A stretch of DNA of 64,000 nucleotides from positions 21,669,349-21,733,348 of the forward strand of contig OX336339.1 in the NCBI GenBank assembly GCA_946902875.1, given 5' to 3'. This document shows positions 27,901-39,900 of the stretch, piece by piece (the first letter of the stretch is position 1; each line of letters begins with the position of its first letter). Below the pieces are notes generated by a model. The model had not been told where the DNA came from, did no database searches, and saw nothing but the letters and a program-made list of their open reading frames with translations. A program made the position numbers and the translations under genes. The stretch is from Nematopogon swammerdamellus (lineage: Eukaryota > Arthropoda > Insecta > Lepidoptera > Adelidae).

Positions 27901-30900
27901 GGTTCCGTATCGCCATGTAATGGTCAGCGCCACTCACGCCATCTATGTATTAGTTAAAATGCTTCATACTCTTATCGGTAGATAACGCGCATACACTTTT
28001 TAGTTTCTAATTGTATGGGGCCCCCGTGAATTTCTTACTTTTTTTTCTTATTTGTTGTTATATCGGCCATAATAAATAACACATATTCTGTGAAAATTTC
28101 AACGGGCTACCTATTACGGTTCAAGAGATACAGCCCTCGGACAGACGGACAGACAGACAGATGGCGTAGGCTTAGTAATAGGGTCCCGTACGACGGATAC
28201 GGAATGCTAAAAATTAGGCGTCTGTCTATCTGTCTGTTTGTTATTCTCACTCAAACACGTTATCTACTAGCTAGATGACCTCTGAACCTGAAATTTAGCT
28301 GAATGATAGGGAATACACAATACAACCATAGATAGTTGTTATATAAATTCATATATTTATATACACAACATTTATCTACAGTAATTATGTAAACATTATC
28401 TATCTGTACTTTTTTGAGCAATAAATGTAGTTTTATTTCTATAGATACATATACAATACCGTCTTAGCAAATCGTTTTCTTCTATCTTTCAAATTTGACA
28501 TAACAAAAGAAGCAAGTTTATGTACGAGCGTAATTTATATGGTTGTGAAGGCTAAGTCTATACCGACCCTGGCCGTCTAGTTAGCTGGATGATGTAGTAA
28601 GGTTGGGGTAATGCAAAGGACATAACTGCGGAAGGATATGGGCTAAACAACTTTGCACTATCTTATAATATACCAGTGCCAGGGAAGTACAAAGTGATGG
28701 AAGTGTCAGAGAAAACCTTTTTTAACCGACCATTCTTTTTTTATTGGCTTACATTTACTTCAACTTAGGCAAGTTTCATCAAAATCGGTTCAGTAGTTGT
28801 CAAGATATGAACAGCTGTTAAGTGTGTACCAATCACTGGAAAAACACGTCGGGTCGGTTTAACTCCCAATTCTACGCAGAACTTGTTATGTGATATATGT
28901 AGGTAACTAAAAAGAGTGAAATAAAAAACTGTTTTAAAAACCGCCCAAGTGCGAGTCGGACTCGCGCACCGAGGTTTCCGCACCACAAAAAAAACATAGA
29001 AATAAACACGTTTCTTGTATGGGAACCCCCCTTAATTTTTTACTTTTTCTATTTTTTATTATTTGTTATATCCGCCATAACACATATTCTGTGAAAATTT
29101 CAACTGACTACCTATTACGGTTCAAGGGATACAGCCCTCGGACAGACGGACAGACAGACAGACAGACTGCGTAGGCTTAGTAATAGGCTTCCGTACGGGA
29201 TACGGGAACCTAAAAACATTGCACCTTCAAAAAACAACTAGAACTTAAAAGTGTTAAATAATATTTTGATTCATAATTTTCGGGTCCTTGAGTTGAAGGC
29301 GGTACAAAAGCACACCTGAAAATTGATAGATGGACCCCTTTTGTGCTTTTGTACCGCCTTCAACTCAAGGACCCGAAAATTATGAATCAAAATATTATTT
29401 AACACTTTTAAGGTCAAGTTTTTTTTTAAGTCGATGCAATGTTTTCTAAAATAGTTTTTTTTGTAACCAGTATGGGTGGCTGAGCCGAGGGACCAGGGTA
29501 TCCGAAACAGCGAAAACCACCTCACCTCGTGGAACCACTCTCAGTGAGACACCATACCTGCTTTTCGGACTATTGCTATTACAAAGTTTGAAGACACCCA
29601 TGTTGAAATTATAGGGAAACACACTCGCCTGTAGACAATTCCACACCCTCGTTGTGCGACAGAGGAACGATTTTCAGAAAAGGTGTGCCCCCAAAAGCTC
29701 AATGTAACAACAAAAATTATAAAAAATACAATAAAGGTGATGTGAGACGGGTGAATACGGGTTGACAGGTCCTTAATACATGAAATAATGTCTCCTTCAG
29801 GTACTGGACGAGAATGACAACAACCCGTACTTCGATGTGGGTGCAAAGGAGTGGGAGGTGTCGGTCCGCGAGGACGTCGCTCCCGGCACAACCGTCGCCG
29901 TGGCGCTCGCGCACGACGCCGACTCGGGGGAGTACGGCAAGATCACTTACTTGCTGGACCGCCTTTCTACACAGGTAAGAATGTGATTTTTTAAATATTA
30001 TAAACCGAAAATAAACAAAAAAGTTTTAATAAAATAAATATCTTTCTTGCGCTTTAACTGTTCACGTGTCGCCGTTTCAAAATTGGAACGGCACCGAACA
30101 TATCCGAAATGTCACGTTCCAATCTTGTAACTGCGGGAGAGCCGACTTTCGGCAAAGAAATACAAGCTTTTTGAATATTACAATAAGGCTCATTATACTT
30201 CTAAATAAAGGTGAAAATATGCCCTAATTGATCTGATTGATTGACTTTGGTGCCAACCTAGAGAAAAAAATTCACGTATTTCTCATTTGATTTCGAGACT
30301 TGACTGCCATAATAATGCTTAAAATAAACAATAATCAGGTTTCATAAAAAAAACCTATAAACGGTAAAACTTAATGCCTAAAGCATTTTCAGCCAGTCTG
30401 CCCTCGTACAACAACAGAGCTGAAACCTGACATTGTGGCATTTTCCGCCAACTGTGTAAAATAATTTGAAGACCCAATCGAAATTGAAACAGATTTCATA
30501 AAGAAAGAATTCGCCAGAACACTCATTTTGTATATCTGCATAGTTACAGCCAAGACTGTGTTTAATACATACATAACATCAAGCATGTTTTCTAATGGGG
30601 TAGCCAGACACAACGGATATCTATGTGTCTGCTACTACCACCTTTTTTTAGGTTTCCGTATCCCGTACGGCAGCCTATTACTAAGCCTACACCGTCTGTC
30701 TGTCTGTCTTTCCGTCCGTTCGTCTGTCCGAGGGCTGTATATATTGAACCGTAATAGGTAGCCCGTTGAAATTTTCACAGAATATGTGTTATTATGGCAG
30801 ATATAACAACAAATAATAAAAAATAGAAAAAGTAAAAAATTAAGGGGCGTTCCCATACAAGAAACGTGTATTTTTTTTCAATGTTTTTTTGTGGTGCGGA

Positions 30901-33900
30901 ATCCTCGGTTCACGAGTCCGACTCGCACTTGGCCGGTTTTTTAAACTACCTGAGTCCTGTGTTGAATATTCAAAATTAAAAATTCTCTATACCTCTTATC
31001 ACACTCACTTGCTCTCACAATAATGTTTAATTGCACGCCTCCAATTGTTATTTTAGGGCAAGTTCCTAATAAATCTGGAAACAGGCGCTCTCACGGTATC
31101 TGACGTGCTAGACCGAGAGACGCAGGCATCTTACAACCTGGTCATAGAGGCGTGGGACAATTACCAGTTCGGCTACCTCAGCGGGGAGAGTCGCAACGCC
31201 TTCAAGCAGCTAATGTAAGTTTTATTCCGCTCACCTCACGTACCAGCGCCGTGATAAGTCTGTATTTTCATAAATTGAAACAGTGACAGCTGTGAGAGCC
31301 AATTTTCTATTATCCAGGATTGCCGCATATGGTTAGCCACCTCTCTCTCACCATAGCAATCCTTCCGCCGAGTCATGCAGCAGGTGGGTCTTCAGGTTAC
31401 GAGTATCTTATCCGAATACTTTGCGAAACATGGCGTTCTATGTTGCGGGGGGTGGCCGAGTGGTTTGGGCATCGGGTTCTCATGCGAGAGGTCCGAGGTT
31501 CGAATCCGTTCGGCGTGTACCAATGAGTTTTTATCTGACGAAAAAATGTACGTGCATACCTACACCTGCTGCTTCACCGTTCGGAACCGGTGTAAAACTG
31601 TGGGTCCCTTCCCTTGCCCCTTACTAGGTGGTAGGCTCAAATTGTAGCCGACTGGATTGATTTTTTTTTTTTATGGATACTTTTTGATACCACCGTACTC
31701 GATGTAAGACGGCCGCATAGCAGCCTCGACTGTGTTCTCCCTAGTCCAGTATAGCCAGCAATCCAGGGAAGCCTCTGGTGTGGCACCTACCTTCTCGGAG
31801 GTGATATTGGCTGGTCGGAGCATGCGCTTTGGCCCCTCCGACACAGCCACCTATACCGAATTTCATAAAAAAAAAATGTGCTGTAATTTACCAGAGTCTT
31901 TGCAGCACAACGCCGTTTATTCTGCTTATCACGATTGTCAGGATACAGCATGTGGAATGTGTGAGCACTAAGTTTCGCTCTGCCTATCTTTGCTAAAATC
32001 TAAAAGCAATCGTAATAGCATGTTGTCACTCCCGCAGTGTTCGAGTGGAGGACGTGAATGACAATCCGCCCGTACTGGAACTGAGTGACGAGTGTGCCAC
32101 CGTCACCGAGTTCCACAATCGGCGCGATCCCGTGGCGAGTCTGCACGCAACGGATCTTGACGACACGGCCACTGTCAACGGGAGAGTTCAGTTTCACATT
32201 GTCGGCGGTACGGGGGGAGGTTCGTATCTTTCTGCTATTATTTCGTCACAGAATCGATAGCTCAGTGGCGCTCTGCTATTATTTTGTCAGCCTCGATAGC
32301 TCAGTGGTGCAGACATTCAACTGTCGCTATTGAATGTTAAGCAACGCTGGGTGCGGTCAGTACTTGGATGGGTGACCGCTGACCGTTGGAGGCTGACCGA
32401 GGTTCGGATTCCTCGTAAAACTGTAGGTCCCTTCCCTCCTAATCTTACTTGGTGGTAGGGTTTAACCCGCCCGGGTTGGTACCACCGCACTGAATGAAAC
32501 GTCGGTCTAAATGGCTATGTAAATAGTTTGTGTTTTCCGACCAGTTCAGTGTAGCCGGCACGATCAAAGGGGGAAGCACTGACATGGCACCTAGTTCACC
32601 CGGTGTTATGGGCTGACATCACGGACGTTGTAGGTGATGTAGCCAACCGTGTCAGTTTCCATAAAAAAAAATAAAAAAAACAGAAGACGTATACTGGCTA
32701 GAGAGGGGGACAACGGCTGTTTTTCAACAGCACGTTATAATGATCTGCTGTTTTTATATCGCAGCTGTTTTAAAGTGCTGTATCGTTAGAATGCTGTTTT
32801 TGGTGGTGTTGGAATTTGAACCTAACGCTGTTGGAATAACTAGCATAATTGAAATAAGACATAAATATTATATCACGGGAATACAGCAGGCAGAATTATA
32901 ATATATTTCTAACGTGCCAGTCTGCTGTTTATGGTTGCTGTTTCTAACAAACAGCAGTCTAGTCTATGATATATTTCCAACGTGCGAGTCTGCTGTTTTA
33001 TTAAATTATTTAAAATGTAACCTTAAGTCATTGCATTAAGGGTTAAGTTACAAAATACTATAAACACTGCCCTCTATCGAGCGAGAGCTTCAAATACCTA
33101 CAGGCTACAACAAATAATTTTTATTATATCAACTAGATGGCGGTACGTACGAGATAAATAGCAAAACAGCATTACAGCAAACGGCAGATGTGGTGGAATA
33201 TTTCTAACGTTATAAATGCTGTAAATTTATAATATAATATGTTGCCTGCTGTATAATATATTCCCCACGACTAATACTGGCGTATGCTCAGTTTTGCCAA
33301 CTTTACAGGAGAGCAAGAAAATCTAAATTTTGCCAGATTTGAATATTTCTGAATACTCAACGCAACTTCGATTTTTTAATGAGATATGCCAGTTTGCATT
33401 GACAGCGACGATTTTACAACCAAACATCCATGATGGTCGAAGTCTATCCTTCGCTGAAATATAAAAAGAAAAACACATAATTGGCTTACGGTAAGTAAGG
33501 ATGCGATAAGAACAAGGTGTGATGATCAATACTAATAATAAATCTGTAAGAGATGGTCATGAAGTAAGTTACTTTGTTTTATTAGATACTGCGTTTGTAG
33601 ACTCTATGTATGATACTAAATCTAAATTGACGATTTTTAGAAACATTTTCTGTATGTATGTGTGTTCCTCCATAACTCTTATACCGATCGTCTCAATTCG
33701 ACGTAACTTAGTACAACTTAGTACAAGCACATTTAACTATACGTGACACACGATAGACTAAATAAAATCAGTTCCGGTTACGCTAATATGTGGCTCTCAT
33801 ACAAGCAGAATTGTTCCGCGCGCCGAAATAAAGGTGCAATAGCGGGCTTACTACTTTCTTCTTTTTGAATATAAATACGAATTTGACGCGAGCGAAGTAG

Positions 33901-36900
33901 CCAACCGTGACATGGTTGCTGCTGGATCTGCGCTTCACCAAAAATGTATTCACATTTACTGTCATGTGAAACAATTCTATAAGTCCAGCTTCCTTGTAAA
34001 ACATTTTTTTTTTTCCTTTTGGTACCTACTGCAATCTCTGCAAGCTGACATTCATCAATAGTTGAGTATTTGTGCAGAGTGCAGTGTTCAGTGTAGGTAC
34101 TGTTTCACATAACACTTCTCCCGCGAGGTCTTGTGGTGTTTTATGAAATAAGTTTGTCCACAGAACTGTTCCAAGTGGAGCAAGTAGGCGGGGACAGTAA
34201 CTCGGCGCGCGTCTTCGCCCGGCGGCCTCTGAAGGACCGCTTCGGCAACTACACACTCCTGATAGAGGCGGTTGACCTCGGCTCTCCTCCCAACTCGGTG
34301 CGGGGAGAGGTGCATGTGTGCGTGACGGATTTTAACGATCACGCACCGCTGTTCGTGAGTCCACCGCAGAATGTCACTGTTAAGGTTCCTGAGGTAAGGC
34401 GTGTTTTATCTCTTAATTTTTTTTCTTTTTGGGTTTAATGTTAATAGTTACGTGTAGAAATTGTACCTGTGTAACGAAGTAAGCGAACAAACATTGTTCA
34501 AAGTTACGAGGACAGGGCTTCTGTTGCCAGTCAGGACTCTAGGAACCTCTCTATGACATATTCTAGTTTATTTTAGGTCACCCCTCTTGCCTCACCTTCT
34601 TCCGCCAAAGAATAAGCCTGGCAATTCAGAGGGGTAACGTGGCTGGCATCCTCGGCACAATCCCGGGGACAAAAGCACTAAATGAAATTAATTTTTGAAG
34701 TTAGTTTATTTCCTAAGTTAGTTTATATAATTTTTAGATTAGTTAATTATTTTATAACTATGTTAATTTGAATTGAATAAAATATTTTATTATCAAAAGT
34801 TTATTTTCTGCACAACACTTGTTACCACTAATCTAAATATTAAATAAAAGAAGGCTTTTTGACATGAATATTATCTACTTTCGTTCTAATTGAATAATTT
34901 TCATTTTGTTCATAATTTTTTTTAAACCTTTTCAAAGACCGGGCACACAATTCTTATAAACATACAAATTTCAACTCACAGAATGCAACAATGGGAACGA
35001 CAGTAGTAGAGGTGAGAGCAATAGACGCCGACATCGGCCCGAACGGAGCCGTCCGTTACCGCGTGAGGCAAGACGCCTCCGGAGACTGGAGGACATTCTC
35101 CATACAGGCCATGACGGGCGCTGTGCAGCTGCGCAAACCTCTCGATAGGGACAAGCAGAAACTCTATCAGGTCTGTAGACATATTCCCTTGCCCCTTACT
35201 AGGTGGTAGGCTAAAATTGTAGCCGGCTGGGTTGGTACCACCGTACTGGATGTAAAATGGCCGCATAGCAGCCTCGGTTGTGTTCTTCTCTAGTCCAGTA
35301 TAGCCAGCAATCCAGGGAAGTCTCCGGTATGGCACCTACTTCTCGGAGGTGATATTGGCTGGTCGGAGCATGCGCTTTGGCCCCACCAACTCAGCCACCC
35401 ATACCGGATTACATAAAAAAAAAATTATTTCTATTAAAAAATAAATTTTTATATCACATCAGAACCACTGTCATTGGAAAGGTCATTGTGCGCTTGATAC
35501 AATGCAGCAATTTATGCGGACATTTTGACACTGCCAAGGCAGGCAGACAACTGGACAACGTCATTTCCCCGTTGAATTGTTTAAGATTATTTTAGGTTAG
35601 GTAATAATTTGTAGAACACCTAAGTATGTAAATAATCGCCATATGCACTTTATAAAAATGCCTACATTTACAAACCATTGCTAACATAATTATATTATGA
35701 TGGTGGAGGAAAGCATTGATTTGTTGAGAAACATTAAATTGTTGCGATATTCCCAACAGTACCAGAAAATATTACTCATTTTAACCTAACTTCTAATCTA
35801 ACTTCCTTTTGTACTGTGTGGGGCCGGTACTAAAAAAAATAGCCTTACTGCATCTCTGCCAGTGCATGTCGTAAAAGGCGACTAAGTGATAAGGACGAGA
35901 TGGTGTGCTATAGGACGACAGGTTAGTCACCTCTCAACTTGGCACGGTTGCTATTAATGTAACTATTTAGAGATCACAAGAGATCTATCTAGGTCGTAGT
36001 GATAATAGGGCCTTAACTCAACTTCAAATCATAAAATAAGACCTCTTACTTTCAGCTGAGAATCGAAGCCTACGATCTCGGCACTCCCACACCGCTGAGC
36101 TCGGACCTCGACCTAGCGATATACGTCCAAAACGTCGACTTCTACATGCCACGCTTCGTGGAAGCCGAGTTCTTGGTCAACTTCACGGAGAACACTCTGC
36201 CGGATGAAAACAATGTCATTTTGCCGAGCGTCATAGAGAGAGATGAGATTGACAGGGGCGATGATCCGTTGTTGGTGGTTTGCTATTATATCGTAAAGGG
36301 GAATGCAGAGGGGCTGTTTGAGCTGATGCGTGATACACATAGGTATTTATGTGATTTTTTTACTATTTCTCCAATGGAATTATATTAAATCAATTAAGCG
36401 ATCGGTGGCTGGAGTGTTCTGTGCGTCAGCTTCTCTTGCGAGAGGTCCGAGGTTCGTATCCGGCCAGCTTGTACCAATGAGTTTTATCTGATGGAAAAAT
36501 TTACATACATACCCCACCTGCTGCTGCACCGTTAGAAACCCGAGTAAAATGTTGATCCCTTCCCTTGCCTCTTACTAGGTGGCGGGCTCAAATTGTAGCC
36601 GACTGGGTTGCTACCACCGTACTGGATGTAAGATGGCCGCGTAGCAGCCTCGACTGTGTTCTCCTCTAGTCCAATATAGCCAGCAAACGAAAGGAAAGTC
36701 TCCGGTATGGCACCAAGGTTATATTGATTGGTCGGAGCATGTGCTTTGCCTCCGACTCGGCCACCCATTCCGGATTACATAAATTTATAGAAATAAAAAA
36801 CTTAGAACGATAAAAAAGGTATGGACTCCGAACCCTATTCTTGTGACGGTGATGTAATGTCACGTTCCATTAAGGAAATCTTTTAAACCGAAATAATTTA

Positions 36901-39900
36901 AAGAATATAATCACCATTGTTGGACATTCGGTTGCGGAGGTCTGCAGCCATCTGTCCCGGCTCCTACACACGAAAACGACAATTTTGGAAGAACGCCCTG
37001 GAGTCCAAGCAAAACAAAAACGAAACCACAATAATTCCCGTATCCATGTAATTTATTCTTACGTATATACATTTCAGGTTGACGATTCAACGACCGTTGG
37101 ATAGGGAAATGGTGCCAAAATACACTCTCCTAGTGCAAGCAACGGAGGACTGTGTAAACCCTCCGAAGTACGACGATACTCTGAACGAAGAGAGCATCTT
37201 GAGGGTGATCGTGCACGTGAACGATGTTAATGACAACCCTCCCAAGTTTATAACGAAGACGTTCACTGGGGGGATCACTACGGAAGCTGATTTCGGAACT
37301 GAGTTTATGCATATCAAGGTATAGTAGGTTACATGAATATTTCTGAAGTTGAAATTGTACTTTTTAGGGTTCCGTATCCGGTATGGGACTCTATTACTAA
37401 GCCTACGCCGTCTGTCTGTCCGTCCGACCGTCTGTCTGTCTGTCTGTCTGTCCGAGGGCTGTATCTCTTGAACCGTAATAGGTAGCCCGTTGAAATTTTC
37501 ACATAATATGTGTTATTATGGCCGATTTAACATCAAATAATAAAAATAAGAAAAAGTAATAAATTCACGGGTGTTCCCATAGAAGAAACCAAAAAGTGTA
37601 TCTACCGAATAGAGCGTGAAGCATTTTAACAAATTGTGACATTTATTTAACTAATATGAAGCATTTCATAACACGCCATAGATGGCGTGAGTGGCGCTAA
37701 CCATGGCATGGCGATACGGAACCCTCGGTGCGCGAGTTCGACTCGCACTTAGCCGATTTTTTAAAATACTATTGCGAAAATGTATTTGTTACTGCTAAAG
37801 ATAGATTTAACCGGTTGTCACCAGCTTTATACAAGCCACTTAGCCAAAGCCCCTTTTTTTAGGTCAGAATTGATAATATTTTTAAACACAAATGTTTTAT
37901 ATCTTACCACACGTTGTATCCCGATAATCTGTGCTGTGCCGCAAGTACTCTTGTAAATTACAGCACAACACCGACCACCACGTTTAGTAATGTATTAGGA
38001 CAACAACATAACTATCAAGCAGCAAGTAAGCCACGAAGACCCACCTGCTGCATAACTCGGTGAAAGCACCATGCCAAGGTGAGAGGTGGCTTTCCTACTG
38101 GCTAGCACGGCACATTGTCCTTATCCATTAGTCGCCTTTTACGACGTGCACGGGGAGAGATGCAGTGGGGCTATTATTATTTTTAAGTACCGGGCCCACA
38201 CAGATTATAAGTTTAGCTGGCTAAACCTAGATTTATTTAGCCACATCCCTCACTTTATCCCCAACATTTACATTTTTTTTATGTAATCCGGTATGGGTGG
38301 CTGAGTCGGAGGGCCAAAGCACATTTTTTTTTTGTTTTTAGGGTTCCGTACCTCAAAGGAGGAAAAAACGGAACCCTTATAGAATCACTTTGTTGTCCGT
38401 CTGTCTGTCTGTCTGTCAAGACCTTTTTTCTCAGAAACGGGTAGACGTATCAAGTTGAAATTAATATCAAATACTAAGGTCTACGAACCCTTTGAGGTGT
38501 AGAAAATGCAAGCTTCTAGGTCAACGCAATCACTAGATACGCCCATTTAAGTCACAAATTTTGCGACCGGCAAATCAAATCAAAACCTATAGAGTACTTC
38601 CCGTTAACCTAGAATCATGAAATTTGGTAAGAAGCAAGGTCTCACAGCACAAGTAAAGGAAAAAATCTAAAATTGTAAATTTATAGTTATGTGACATTAA
38701 ATAAATTGTTTGTTTGTTTTCTATGTCAAGGTCCCTTTTTCTCAGGAACGGATCAAGATAACAAATTGAAATTATTACGAAATACTAAGATCTACGATCT
38801 CTTTAAGGTGTAGAATATTAAAGCTTCTAAATCAACGCAATCAAAAGATACGGCCATCTATGTCAGATTTCATACTCGCAAACTCACTCAAATCAAATCA
38901 AAACCTATAGGGTATTTCCCGTTAACATAGAATCATAAAATTTGGTAAGAAGCAAGGTCTTACAGCACCAGTAAAGAAAAAAATCCGAAAATTGTAAAAT
39001 TGTAGTTATTGACATTAAAAAAAAATTATTGTTTTGTATATCAAGGACCCCTTTTCTCAGGAACGGATCAAGATAACAAATTGAAATTAATATGAAATAC
39101 TAAGAGCTACGATCTCTTTAAGGTATAGAAAATGCAAGCTTCTAAATCAACGCAATCAAAATATACGGTCATCTGTCAGATTTCATACTCGCAAACTCAC
39201 TCCAAACAAATCAAAACCTATAGGGTATTTCCCGTCAACCTAGAATCATAAAATTTGGTAATAAGCAAGGTCTCATAGCACACGTAAAGGAAAAAATCCT
39301 AAAATTGTAAACTTGTAGTTATGATATTAAAAAAAATTTGATTGTTTTGTGTGTCAAGTCAAGACCCTTTTTCTCAGTAACGAGTCAAGATATCAAATAG
39401 AAATTAATATGGAATACTAACGTCTGCGATCCCTTCGAGTTATATAAAATGAAAGCTTCTAAATCAATATAATCAAAACATACGGCTATTTATGGCAAAT
39501 TTTATTACTTGCAAGCTCATTCAAATGAAATCAAAACCTATAGGGTGGCCTGGAGTAATGAAATTTGGCAAGAAGCAAGGTCTCACATCACAAGTAAAGA
39601 AAAAATCAGAAAATTTTAGATATTATGTCGTTATGTCATACATAATATAAGAAATGTATTTTTGTATAACTTCCCGAATGCCGCACAGTCAATCCATTGC
39701 TGTAGTGTTTATTTAGGCGTTCGTGATTTTCCAAAACAATTGTTTTTGTACATACCTACATAATACAAATACATTGAGTGATGCTGATGATACGGAACCC
39801 TCGGTGCGCGAGCCCAACTCGCACTTGCCGACTTTTTTTCATATGCTCCGAACAGCCAATGTCACCTCCGATAAGGTAGGTATGCCATACCGGAGACTTC

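Noticed and set aside
31446..31520. Possible tRNA-Leu gene
   Set aside because: The sequence has box A and B but is continuous with a SINE body and recurs in other copies; no intact acceptor stem was found.
32336..32379. Possible 5S rRNA gene
   Set aside because: Only about 44 nt of the 120-nt gene are present and they lie inside a SINE head.
38413..39640. CRISPR-like array
   Set aside because: The units are 315-bp contiguous tandem repeats without short repeats and unique spacers, and the genome is animal.
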